Shown here: piece after piece, positions 52,659 through 60,787 of the stretch | Numbering within the stretch: the first letter of the stretch is position 1 | How the letters are laid out: each line of letters opens with the position of its first letter | Assembly (NCBI GenBank): GCA_027459505.1 | Contig: DAIDIE010000020.1 | Span: 62,001-126,000, forward strand | Length of the DNA: 64,000 nt | Direction of reading: 5' to 3' | Source: Acidobacteriota bacterium | GTDB lineage: Bacteria > Acidobacteriota > Terriglobia > Terriglobales > SCQP01 | The notes under the pieces: model-generated | The model's input: only the letters and a program-made list of their open reading frames with translations | What the model was told of the DNA's origin: nothing | Databases searched by the model: none | Program-made: the position numbers and the translations under genes

Positions 52659-54764
52659 ATGAATCAGCCCTTCAACCCCCTGACCGACGCCCAGAAGTCG
52701 CAACTGCTGGACTTGGCGTTCAATGCGGCGCTGGTCTGCGATGCGCAGGGCCGAATCGTCTACTGGAACCGGGGGGCCGAACAACTTTATGGTTGGGGCC
52801 GGGAAGAGGCGCTGGGTAAAAGCGCCTTGGAACTGTTAGAAAGTCGTTTGCCACAGCCCTTGGAGCAAATCTACGACCAGCTTCGCCGCCAGGGTGAATG
52901 GCAGGGGGAGGTGAAACAGACCCATCGCAATGGGGCTGGCATTTTGGTTTTGAGCCGCTGGGCGCTTGCGGCAACATCTGCGGCTGATGCCTCCTCAATT
53001 CTGCAGATTGATCGCGACATCACCTCCGGCAGGCGTGCCGAGGAGGTCAGCCGGATGGAGTTTCTCGTCCTGCGCACGTTGGGAGAGGCGGTGGATCTGA
53101 CCGACGCCGCCACGCGTGTGCTGGAGACATTGAGCCGGGAGTTGTTCTGGAGCCAGGGCGAATACTGGAGCGTTTCCGAGACCGACCTGAAGTGTATCGC
53201 GGTCTACGGCGATGCACCCTGCGCCCAAGTCGCGGCGGCAAACGAGAGCGCACTGCTGGACGAGTTTTTCCGTCCCCTGGATGGCGAGGCGGCCGGCGCC
53301 CTGTCGGAAGTGTGCCGCACCGGTCAGCCATTACTCATGTCGCTGGATGCGGTTCCAGCCGAGTGGCGCCCCGAGCAAGCCGCGCGGGCCGCTGGCATGA
53401 CCGACGTGCTGGTGTTTCCCATCCAGAATCAGCATCACCTCCGTGGCGTGTTTCGCTTATTTCGCAATATGCAGGCGGTGCCGCCCGCCCAGGGCGTTGC
53501 GGTCTCCGATGAGGCGCTGCTGCAGGCACTATCGTTGGCTGCGGCCCCCATGGGGCAGTTTGTCGAGCGCTGGTCGGCGCAGGTTGCGCTGCGGCGCAGT
53601 GAGGCGCGCTTCCGCAGCCTGTTGGAGTCGGCGCCCGATGGCATCCTGATCGCCAACTCGCGCGGCGCCATTCAACTGGCCAACCAGCAGGCGGAAATGA
53701 TGTTTGGCTATACCCGCCAGGAACTGACCTCCATGCGCGTGGAGGACCTCATGCCGGAACGCTTCCGCCGCAACCACGAGCACCATCGCGGCAGCTATAC
53801 CCGCCACCCCCAGGTGCGGCCCATGGGTGTGGGCCTGGAGCTGTTTGCGCGCCGTAAAGACGGAGTGGAGTTCCCGGTAGAGATCAGTCTCAGCCCCATC
53901 CACATCGATGATGAACCGCTGGTCATTGCCGTGTTGCGCGACGTTACCACACGCAAGCAGGCCGAAAGCGCTGCCCACGAATTGCAGCAGGTCAAGCTTG
54001 CCGAAGCGGAACACCTGGCCACCCTGGGCGAGATCGCGGCCGGCCTGGCGCACGAGATCAAGAATCCTTTGGCCGGCATTGCCGCGGTTTTGGAAGTATT
54101 GGGGTCGAGCTATGCGGAAGGGCACCCGGATCGCGAACTGATGCTGGAGGTGAAGCAGCAGGTCAAGCGAATCAAGGTGACCGTGGATGACCTGCTCAAC
54201 TATGCCCGTCCCAAGCCCATCGAGCTGCTGGAGAGCGATCTCAATGCCACCGTCGAACAGGTGGTGCACTTCACTATGCAACAGGCAGCGGCGCACCACG
54301 TCAATATCGTCTGGCACAACTACCAGTTGCCGCCGGTGCGCCATGATCCCGAGCAAATTCAGCGTCTGGTGATGAACCTGGTGCTCAATGCCGTGCAGGC
54401 GGTCGAACAGGGCAGCACGATCACCGTGAGCACCGGCTGGAGCCCACGCCGGGGCGGTGAGGCGAGCATTGCCGTGGAGGACCATGGGCCCGGCATTCCG
54501 GCGTCGGAGTTAGAAAAGATCTTCCGTCCTTTTTACACCACCAAAGGCCGCAGCGGCACCGGTTTGGGCCTCTCGGTATGTCAGCGCATCGCCAAGTTGC
54601 ACAACGGCCGCATCGAAGTGACCAGCCGTCCGGGGGAGGGCAGCACGTTTGTCGTCTGGCTCCCCTGTCCGGCGCGTCCTCCGGCCATTCATCCGGCGTC
54701 TGGGGGCGGACGGCGCCCCACAACTGAGGGGGCCGCACCCGCCGCCTCGGAGGAGAAATCGTGA
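52659..54764 (+). CDS. Soluble PAS-GAF-PAS sensor histidine kinase (NtrB-like)
   Basis: 701 residues with no membrane segment, so a cytoplasmic sensor. Order: PAS (about 15-125), GAF-like (150-300), PAS (about 325-440), HisKA with phospho-acceptor His465 (GLAHEIKNPL), and HATPase (N-box MNLVLNAVQAV; G-boxes DHGPGIP and GTGLGLS). The second PAS has LMPERFRRNHE with His373 where FixL has its haem-ligating His, but many non-haem PAS domains share this. It phosphorylates the sigma-54 activator encoded by the overlapping next gene. The C-terminal tail is Ala/Pro rich. Confidence 0.92.
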   Translation: MNQPFNPLTDAQKSQLLDLAFNAALVCDAQGRIVYWNRGAEQLYGWGREEALGKSALELLESRLPQPLEQIYDQLRRQGEWQGEVKQTHRNGAGILVLSRWALAATSAADASSILQIDRDITSGRRAEEVSRMEFLVLRTLGEAVDLTDAATRVLETLSRELFWSQGEYWSVSETDLKCIAVYGDAPCAQVAAANESALLDEFFRPLDGEAAGALSEVCRTGQPLLMSLDAVPAEWRPEQAARAAGMTDVLVFPIQNQHHLRGVFRLFRNMQAVPPAQGVAVSDEALLQALSLAAAPMGQFVERWSAQVALRRSEARFRSLLESAPDGILIANSRGAIQLANQQAEMMFGYTRQELTSMRVEDLMPERFRRNHEHHRGSYTRHPQVRPMGVGLELFARRKDGVEFPVEISLSPIHIDDEPLVIAVLRDVTTRKQAESAAHELQQVKLAEAEHLATLGEIAAGLAHEIKNPLAGIAAVLEVLGSSYAEGHPDRELMLEVKQQVKRIKVTVDDLLNYARPKPIELLESDLNATVEQVVHFTMQQAAAHHVNIVWHNYQLPPVRHDPEQIQRLVMNLVLNAVQAVEQGSTITVSTGWSPRRGGEASIAVEDHGPGIPASELEKIFRPFYTTKGRSGTGLGLSVCQRIAKLHNGRIEVTSRPGEGSTFVVWLPCPARPPAIHPASGGGRRPTTEGAAPAASEEKS

Positions 54765-56215
54765 ACGCGCGCATCCTGATTATTGACGACGAACGCCTGC
54801 TGCGCTGGTCCTTGCGCCGTAAATGCCAGGACTGGGAATACGAGGTGGTCGAAGCCGAATCCATCGAGCAGGGCAAGACCGTCTGGTCCGAAGAACAGCC
54901 CGATCTGGTGCTGCTCGACGTGCGCCTGCCCGATGGCAGCGGAGTAGATCTCTTGCGCGCCATGCGCCAGGAACACGCGGCCGCCCAGGTAGTCATGATC
55001 ACCGCCGACCCCAAAGTCGAGGACGTGAAGACCGCTCTACGGCTCGGCGCCTACGACTATCTCACCAAGCCCATCGACTTCGATGAGCTGCAGCTCACCA
55101 TTTCCAACGCCCTGGAAGTCAACAAGCTCCGCAAGCAAGTCAACGCCCTGCAGGACGAGGTGCGCCGCGTGAACGGCGGCATGCAGGTGGTCGGGCGTTC
55201 GCCGCAGATGCGCTCAATTATGGATTTCGTCGCCAAAGTGGCGGCCAGCGAGGCGACCGCCATCCTCATCCAGGGCGAAAGTGGTACCGGCAAGGACTTG
55301 ATCGCCCAGTCGCTGCACGCTATGTCCAGCCGCAGCGAGCAGGCTTATGTGGCGGTGAACTGCTCGGCGATTCCGGAGAACCTGCTGGAGGCCGAGCTGT
55401 TCGGCCACGAGAAAGGCGCCTTCACCGACGCCCGTACGCAGAAAAAAGGCCTCTTTGAAATGGCCAACGGCGGAACGCTGTTTCTCGATGAAATCGGCGA
55501 ACTACCGCTCATGCTGCAGTCCAAGCTGCTGCGCGTGCTGGAAGACCAGAGCTTCCGCCGCCTTGGCGGCGTTAAAGATCTCAAGGTGGACGTCCGTATC
55601 GTGGCCGCCTCCAACCGCAACCTCGAGGAGGCCGCGCGGTCCGGACAGTTCCGCCAGGATCTGTTCTACCGCCTCATGGTCATCCCCATCTTTATCCCTC
55701 CGCTGCGCAACCGCCGCGATGACATCCTGGCGCTGGCCAACTTTTTCATTGAGCATTACAACGTGCGCTTCCGCAAGAAGATTGAAGGACTGACCCACGA
55801 AGCCGAGCAGTTGATGCTGAACTACGACTGGCCGGGCAATGTGCGTGAATTGAAAAACGCCATTCAGCGCGCCATGATCCTGGAGGATAGCAGCCGTATC
55901 CGGCCCACGTATCTGCCCTTCTATCACGAGTCGGGGCCGTTGCTGACCTCCAACGTCGCCTTCCCCGATCAGCAGCAGAACTCGGCGATTACCGCCGATT
56001 CCAAAACCTTGCCCAATGGCCGCCAGGTACCCCTATGGCGCATTCCTTCCGCGGGAACCTCCATGGAAGAGGTCGAGCGCGTGATGGTGACCCAGGCGCT
56101 CAGCCAGACGCATGGTAACCAGAGCCAGGCCGCGCGCCTGCTCGATATCAGCCGCGACGCGCTGCGCTACAAAATGAAGAAGTTCGGCCTGGAAAACGGC
56201 GAGGCCGCGCAGTAG
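54761..56215 (+). CDS. NtrC-type sigma-54-dependent response regulator
   Basis: 484 residues from GTG, overlapping the kinase stop by four bases (GTGA). Receiver (1-120) with IIDDER and Asp53 (LLDVRLP). AAA+ domain (about 145-385) with Walker A GESGTGKD, sigma-54 contact loop GAFTDA, Walker B FLDEIGE and the R-finger region FRQDLFYRLMV. Fis-type helix-turn-helix at the end (GNQSQAARLLDISRDALRYKMKKFGL). It opens sigma-54 promoters after phosphorylation. The set of -24/-12 sites nearby suggests that it serves the island. Confidence 0.96.
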   Translation: MNARILIIDDERLLRWSLRRKCQDWEYEVVEAESIEQGKTVWSEEQPDLVLLDVRLPDGSGVDLLRAMRQEHAAAQVVMITADPKVEDVKTALRLGAYDYLTKPIDFDELQLTISNALEVNKLRKQVNALQDEVRRVNGGMQVVGRSPQMRSIMDFVAKVAASEATAILIQGESGTGKDLIAQSLHAMSSRSEQAYVAVNCSAIPENLLEAELFGHEKGAFTDARTQKKGLFEMANGGTLFLDEIGELPLMLQSKLLRVLEDQSFRRLGGVKDLKVDVRIVAASNRNLEEAARSGQFRQDLFYRLMVIPIFIPPLRNRRDDILALANFFIEHYNVRFRKKIEGLTHEAEQLMLNYDWPGNVRELKNAIQRAMILEDSSRIRPTYLPFYHESGPLLTSNVAFPDQQQNSAITADSKTLPNGRQVPLWRIPSAGTSMEEVERVMVTQALSQTHGNQSQAARLLDISRDALRYKMKKFGLENGEAAQ

Positions 56216-56282
56216 TCGGCCCCACTCTTTTTTGATTGCGAGCGCGTCCTAGGGCGCGGTCGATAAAATGGTTGCATATTGC

Positions 56283-56537
56283 ATGGGCCTCAACATTAAA
56301 GACGAGAGTGCGTACAGGCTCGCGCAGGAACTTGCCTCCATCACCGGCGAGAGCCTAACCGTTGCGGTTACCGCAGCGCTCCGGGAACGCCTTGATCGAG
56401 TGCGCCGCAATCAAAAAGGGCCGCTTGCCGAGCGTCTGCTTGCCATTGGCAAGGATTGCGCGGCTCATCTTAAGGAACCCTATCGCTCGGCTGAGCACGG
56501 TGATCTTCTCTATGATGAAAACGGGCTGCCCCGATGA
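56283..56537 (+). CDS. vapB: VapB-type antitoxin
   Basis: 84 residues. MGLNIKDESAYRLAQELA with TGESLTVAVTAALRERL is the N-terminal DNA-binding form of the Rv0623/PSK antitoxin group, and GDLLYDENGLPR is its typical end. The frame extends six codons upstream to 56268. The ORF overlaps the start of a vapC remnant by four bases (ATGA), the usual coupling, but the toxin is gone. Confidence 0.85.
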   Translation: MGLNIKDESAYRLAQELASITGESLTVAVTAALRERLDRVRRNQKGPLAERLLAIGKDCAAHLKEPYRSAEHGDLLYDENGLPR

Positions 56538-56620
56538 TCAAGACATCTGCACTGATTGCGATCCTGCGGGGAGAGCCGGAAGCGAATGAGTTGGCATTGG
56601 CGAGTCAATTACGGCAGTGA
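56534..56620 (+). pseudogene. vapC: Truncated VapC toxin remnant
   Basis: 28 codons then TGA. The product begins MIKTSALIAILRGEPEANEL, which matches the first 20 residues of VapC PIN-domain ribonucleases, except that the usual V-D before TSALIAI is missing, including the first catalytic Asp. The remaining ~100 residues, with the other acidic active-site residues, are absent; the next gene end lies 20 bases on. The antitoxin gene is intact, so this is an inactivated toxin-antitoxin pair. Confidence 0.8.
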
Positions 56621-56640
56621 TGGATTACCGCACTGAGGCG

Positions 56641-57918
56641 CTATCGTTCTTTGCCCCGGCGTCCCGCCAGCTCACTAATTTTCTTGAGCAGAAAATCCCG
56701 TTCCGTCTGATTCGTTGCCAAACCCAGCGCACACTCGTAGCCGGCCGCGGCGGCGCCGGTTTGCCCCAACTCGCGCAAGAAGTGGGCGCGCGTGGCATGG
56801 AAGAGGTGATATCCGTCCAACTCCCCGCTGGCGCCAATCGGCTCCAGCAGTCTGAGCCCAGCCGCAGGCCCTTCCGCCATGGAAACGGCTACGGCGCGGT
56901 TCAGCGCCACTACCGCGGTGGGTTCCAGCGCGTAAAGACGTTCGTACAGCTGGGCAATGCGCTTCCAGTCGGTATCGTTTGCCTCACGCGCGCGGCCATG
57001 GCAGGCGGCAATCGCGGCCTGCAGGGCGTAGCGGCCGCCCCCAACGCCACTGCTGCCGCGCATGGCTGCATCGGCCAACAAGAGTCCCTCCGCGATCTGC
57101 GCCTGGTTCCAGCGGCTCCGGTCCTGCCGATCCAGCGGAACCAGTTCTCCATGGGCGCCGGTCCGGGCCTCGCGCCGCGCGTCCTGCAGCAGCATGAGCC
57201 CGAGCAGGCCGAGCAGTTCGGGATCGGCATACGGCGAGCTCAATCCGATCAGGTCGCGGGTGAGGCGGATGGCGTCGCCGCATAGTTCCGCGCGCACCAG
57301 TTCCTCGCCGCGGGTCGCGGCATAACCCTCGTTAAACACCAGGTACAGCACGGTCAGGACCGCCCCCAGCCGCTCCGGCAGTTGGCTGAGCGGAGGCACC
57401 CGGTAGGGAATCGCCGATTCGCGAATTTTGCGCTTCGCGCGGACCAGCCGCTGCGCCATGGTGGCTTCACTGACCAGGAAGGCGCGCGCGATTTGGCCCG
57501 TATCAAGACCGCACAAGGTGCGCAAGGTCAGCGCCACCTGTGAATCCAGCGCCAACGCCGGATGGCAGCAGGTGAAGATGAGCCGCAACTGGTCGTGGGC
57601 GATCTCCCGCTCGGTGTAGTCGGGTTCGTATTGGGTCGGCAACTCCCCGGCGGCGGCCTGCTCCTGGAGTTTTCGTTGCAGGTTGCTGGAGCGCCGGGCG
57701 CGATCAATCGCCTTATTGCGGGCCACGCGAATGATCCAGGCGCGGCTCTGCTCGGGAACACCCGTCTTTGGCCACTGCCGCAGCGCCTCGGCAAATGCGT
57801 CCTGGGCGCACTCCTCGGCCGTGTCGAAATCCCCCAAGAACCGGATCAAAATGGCGACAATTTTCCCCCACTCCTGGCGGTAAAGCTCTTCCACACGCTC
57901 AGTGGCCGGACTGGTCAT
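56641..57918 (-). CDS. ECF42-type RNA polymerase sigma factor with C-terminal TPR-like extension
   Basis: 425 residues. Region 2 (AEECAQDAFAEALRQWP, SRAWIIRVARNKAIDRARR) and region 4 (ALTLRTLCGLDTGQIARAFLVSEATMAQRLVRAKRKIRE) are clear. The ~230-residue C-terminal extension (AVLTVLYLVFNEGYAATRG ... YERLYALEPTAVVALNRAVAVSMAEG) is characteristic of the ECF42 group, whose genes sit beside YCII/DGPF proteins. No anti-sigma factor is seen; in this group the C-terminal domain is thought to control activity. Divergent from the YCII gene at 57995. Confidence 0.93.
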   Translation of the reverse strand: MTSPATERVEELYRQEWGKIVAILIRFLGDFDTAEECAQDAFAEALRQWPKTGVPEQSRAWIIRVARNKAIDRARRSSNLQRKLQEQAAAGELPTQYEPDYTEREIAHDQLRLIFTCCHPALALDSQVALTLRTLCGLDTGQIARAFLVSEATMAQRLVRAKRKIRESAIPYRVPPLSQLPERLGAVLTVLYLVFNEGYAATRGEELVRAELCGDAIRLTRDLIGLSSPYADPELLGLLGLMLLQDARREARTGAHGELVPLDRQDRSRWNQAQIAEGLLLADAAMRGSSGVGGGRYALQAAIAACHGRAREANDTDWKRIAQLYERLYALEPTAVVALNRAVAVSMAEGPAAGLRLLEPIGASGELDGYHLFHATRAHFLRELGQTGAAAAGYECALGLATNQTERDFLLKKISELAGRRGKER

Positions 57919-57948
57919 GCAAAAAAGTTTAAAAAGTTTGAGCCCGGC

Positions 57949-57977
57949 TGTCGAATCCAGCCCCCTTGGTTCGATTT
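57949..57977 (+). promoter_or_regulatory. Putative ECF42 promoter
   Basis: TGTCGA (57949-57954), a 17-base spacer, then CGATTT (57972-57977). This agrees with the TGTCGA / CGA(T) boxes that I recall for ECF42-controlled promoters, and lies directly before the DGPF gene at 57995, divergent from the sigma gene. The short distance to the ATG makes the leader very short. Confidence 0.6.
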
Positions 57978-57994
57978 AGAGATGGAGGAACGGA

Positions 57995-58348
57995 ATGAAG
58001 TTCATGCTTTTGATCTACGGAGACGAACAGGCCTGGACGGATGGCGAGCGCCAGGCCTGCTACGGGGAGTCTGCCCAACTTGCGCAACAGCTCCAAAAAG
58101 AGGGCTGCTACATCGACGCCAACCCCCTGCAGTCGGTGCAAACCGCTACCACTGTCCGGGTTCGGGAAGGGCGTCCGCAGATCATGGATGGCCCCTTCGC
58201 CGAGGCGCGCGAACAACTGGGCGGCTATTTCCTGATCGAAGCCGCCGATCTTGATCAGGCGCTCGCGATTGCCGCCCGTATCCCCGCCGCGCGCAAAGGC
58301 AGTGTCGAGGTCCGTCCCGTTGTGCCCGTTCCCGGACTACCCGGATAA
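57995..58348 (+). CDS. YCII-related (DGPF) protein
   Basis: 117 residues, YciI-like fold. The defining DGPF motif (IMDGPFAEAREQLGGYFLIEA) and the N-terminal MKFMLLIYGDE are present. YCII proteins are small dimeric ferredoxin-like folds of unknown catalytic role. With GGAGG before the ATG. Classic partner of ECF42 sigma factors. Its last 37 bases are duplicated at 59110-59146. Confidence 0.9.
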   Translation: MKFMLLIYGDEQAWTDGERQACYGESAQLAQQLQKEGCYIDANPLQSVQTATTVRVREGRPQIMDGPFAEAREQLGGYFLIEAADLDQALAIAARIPAARKGSVEVRPVVPVPGLPG

Positions 58349-58489
58349 GTGCAGCGGCGCCCCAAAGCGTGGAAGGGGGCGGATCGGGAAGGACGGGGAA
58401 GGGGAAAAGTCTGGCGCCGTTCGGCGGCCGGTTGAGGTTGCTGCTCAGGTGGCATGAACCGGCGAAACAATTGCCGGAAAGGGTAGCGT

Positions 58490-58930
58490 ATGCAAAAGGA
58501 ACTCTTGCGGGAAATCTTGAAGCAAAACGAATTTACAAGTCATTTCTCCCTTGACCGGGTGTGCGCAGAGAATGCATCGCTGAAGTTGAACGATAAAGCA
58601 GCGTCGATTGGATTCATATATCGGCATATCGGCGAAATGATGAACTTGTTCGCGGCTATGTTAGGCATTCCTACTGACGTAAGGAACTCTACGATGGGCG
58701 AGGCGGACCACGGACAGGGGGCCGATGTGGAATACAGCCGGCAGTTGATCTCAAGAGGATACGGTGCGTTGAAGGAACTTGTAGAGAGTAGTGTGGATGA
58801 GGACTGGCTGAAACCTATTGACACTCCATTCTTTGGCACAGTTACGCGGATGAGACTGTTTAGTCACGCTCTTTTCCATACCTCCCACCATGCGGGCCAA
58901 ATATCGCTGACGCTGGCAAGAGGAAAGTAA
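58490..58930 (+). CDS. DinB-family protein
   Basis: 146 residues. DinB-like four-helix fold with putative metal ligands: YRHIGE (His near residue 47) and HALFHTSHHAGQ (two His at the end). The family includes metal-dependent thiol-transferases and damage-inducible proteins. Codon use is clearly more AT-rich than in its neighbours (many AAA, GAA, TTG, AGT codons), which suggests recent acquisition. Sits in the ECF42 group. Confidence 0.88.
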   Translation: MQKELLREILKQNEFTSHFSLDRVCAENASLKLNDKAASIGFIYRHIGEMMNLFAAMLGIPTDVRNSTMGEADHGQGADVEYSRQLISRGYGALKELVESSVDEDWLKPIDTPFFGTVTRMRLFSHALFHTSHHAGQISLTLARGK

Positions 58931-59260
58931 GCCAACGGGCAGGTCTTGTCGCGCCTTTTGTCTGGCGAGGTTCCCCCAGTTCATCGCCGGATTCAATTGT
59001 CGCGAGGTCGTACTAAGGCGGATGGGTACCAAAATGCGCTCTTCACAATAAGCTGACCGTCTGCGGTGCCCGGAGCTTCCTCAGGAACGATCATCGGCTC
59101 ATCGCCCAGGTGTCCGTTCCAGGACCGCCCGGATAAGTGCAGCGGCAGCGGGATGTCGAGAGCGCTGAGGTCATGGCGGGGCTATCAAGTGCCGCCTTCA
59201 GGTATCCCCGGGGAACGTTGAAGCGTCTTCAGGTGAGGTCAAAGCAGAGAGGAAATGCTT
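58931..59260. other. Gene-free interval with remnant repeat
   Basis: No supported gene in 330 bases. It contains the remnant at 59110-59146 and TGTCGA at 59154-59159, followed at 17 bases by CGGG; this is at best a weak ECF42-like site before the second YCII gene. Confidence 0.6.
59110..59146 (+). repeat. Duplicated 3' end of the YCII gene
   Basis: 37 bases matching 58322-58358 at 33 positions, covering the codons for the last residues of the YCII protein (V-S-V-P-G-P-P-G here), its TAA stop and the following GTGCAGCGGC. The sequence before it does not code for YCII. It looks like a leftover of a tandem YCII duplication or of gene conversion. Confidence 0.7.
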
Positions 59261-59635
59261 ATGCGATTCATGATGATGGTGCGATCCAACCCTGTGGCGG
59301 AGAGTGGGCAACCACCCTCACCCAAATTACTGGCTACCATGCAGGCCTATAACGAGCAGCTTCAAAAGGCGGGCGTGCTCCGCGACCTGGCCGGATTGAA
59401 GCCCTCGGCCGCGGGCTTTCGCCTGCATTACGCGAACGGCGAGCCCACCCTGCATGATGGCCCCTTCGCCGAGACGCGGGAGCTGATTGCCGGCTTCTGG
59501 ATCATCGAAACAAAAACCCGCGATGAGGCGCTGGCCTGGGCCAAAAAGATTCCGGCGCCCTTCGAGGACGGCAGTGGCGTCATTGAGGTGCGGCCCTTGT
59601 GGGGACCCGAAGACTTCGGTCCACCGGCGCAATAA
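59261..59635 (+). CDS. YCII-related (DGPF) protein, second copy
   Basis: 124 residues. TLHDGPFAETRELIAGFWIIETK contains the DGPF signature; MRFMMMVR at the N-terminus and a C-terminal IEVRPLWGPEDF complete the fold. The ATG at 59261 has GAGAGGAA at eight bases; an in-frame ATG at 59255 is too close to it. Paralogue of 57995-58348 and member of the ECF42 group. Confidence 0.9.
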   Translation: MRFMMMVRSNPVAESGQPPSPKLLATMQAYNEQLQKAGVLRDLAGLKPSAAGFRLHYANGEPTLHDGPFAETRELIAGFWIIETKTRDEALAWAKKIPAPFEDGSGVIEVRPLWGPEDFGPPAQ

Positions 59636-59707
59636 GCGCTCTTGCGAGCGCCTGACAAGACTGGATCGATGACGGCGAGACCGCCTCGCCCTGACAGGAG
59701 ACGAGCT

Positions 59708-60121
59708 ATGAAAATCAGCAACTATCTTCATTTCGATGGCAACTGCAAGGAAGCCTTTGAGCATTACGCCGCGGTATTGGGTGGAAAAGTCACCGCGATG
59801 ATCCCCCACACCGGATCTCCGGCGGAAAACTTCGTCCCCGCCGAGTGGAAGGACAAAGTTCTTCACGCCTGCATCGAGCTCGACGGGCAACTGCTGATGG
59901 CATCGGATGCGCCTCCGGGGCGCTTTCAAAAACCGCAGGGCTTCAGTGTCTGCCTGCACGTCGCCAGCCCGCAGGAGGCGGAGCGGCTCTATAACGCCCT
60001 CAGTCCCGGCGGGAGCATCAGTATGCCGCTCGGCAAGACCTTCTTCGCCGAGAGTTTTGCCATGGTGACCGATCGCTTTGGGACACCCTGGATGATTAAT
60101 TGTCCGCCCAACCAGCACTAG
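59708..60121 (+). CDS. VOC-superfamily (PhnB-like) protein
   Basis: 137 residues. MKISNYLHFDGNCKEAFEHYAAVLGG opens a PhnB/glyoxalase-like fold, and FAMVTDRFGTPWMINC closes it. Related to 3-demethylubiquinone methyltransferase-like VOC proteins of unknown substrate; common next to YCII genes under ECF42. Start has GGAGACGAGCT upstream. Confidence 0.9.
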   Translation: MKISNYLHFDGNCKEAFEHYAAVLGGKVTAMIPHTGSPAENFVPAEWKDKVLHACIELDGQLLMASDAPPGRFQKPQGFSVCLHVASPQEAERLYNALSPGGSISMPLGKTFFAESFAMVTDRFGTPWMINCPPNQH

Positions 60122-60234
60122 CCAAATCAACAGAGAGTTCCGTGCGCAGTGCGGCCCCGGAAATCGCTTGCCGGCCCAAGTCCACGGCAGATTAGAGCCT
60201 GAGCTTGGGCCGGAAGCGGAAGTGCATTTCAACA

Positions 60235-60735
60235 ATGGATCTGTTTACCAGCTCTGTTCACTTCGAAGGGAGACTTGTCGTGCATTTGACTGAAGAGCCT
60301 GAAATCGTCCAGTGGCCGGCCTCGCATTACCTCTTTGTTGAGAAGAACGGCTCGATCTCGAAAAACGCTCCGCAGGCCTGGCAGGAATTTCACAGCCATT
60401 TGGCCGGCATCTTGCGGGACCAGCAGGTATCCGGATTTGTGAGCCTCTACCGGCCCAATGAAGGCCTTTATCGCGCGGGCGTAATGGTAAACGCGCAGCC
60501 TTCTTGTGTTCCGCAGGGACTGTCATATGAGTTGTTCCAGGGCGGCAAGTACGGCCGTTTCATAATGACCGGGCCCTATTCCTCCCTCCCTGAGGCCTGC
60601 AGTCGCGTCTTTGAGCTGGTTCAACAGGCCAAACCGCGGCTGCGCGACGACTTTTACCTGGAGCACTACGTCAACGATCCCAGGACCACGCCAGAAGACC
60701 AACTGATTACGGCGATTCTGGTCCCGCTGGCGTGA
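60235..60735 (+). CDS. GyrI-like small-molecule-binding domain protein
   Basis: 166 residues. The stretch VVHLTEEPEIVQWPASHYLFVEKNG and the C-terminal FELVQQAKPRLRDDFYLEHYVNDPRTTPEDQLITAILVPL match the GyrI/AraC-effector domain end (E.Y..DP..TP.E.L.T.I..P). Without a DNA-binding part. Such proteins bind or hydrolyse toxic small molecules. ATG at 60235 preferred; TTG at 60205 is in frame. Last member of the ECF42 group. Confidence 0.8.
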   Translation: MDLFTSSVHFEGRLVVHLTEEPEIVQWPASHYLFVEKNGSISKNAPQAWQEFHSHLAGILRDQQVSGFVSLYRPNEGLYRAGVMVNAQPSCVPQGLSYELFQGGKYGRFIMTGPYSSLPEACSRVFELVQQAKPRLRDDFYLEHYVNDPRTTPEDQLITAILVPLA

Positions 60736-60787
60736 ACCCAACCTAAGCGAGTCGCCTGCTGGCGGACGCGGGGGCAGAGGCCGTACA

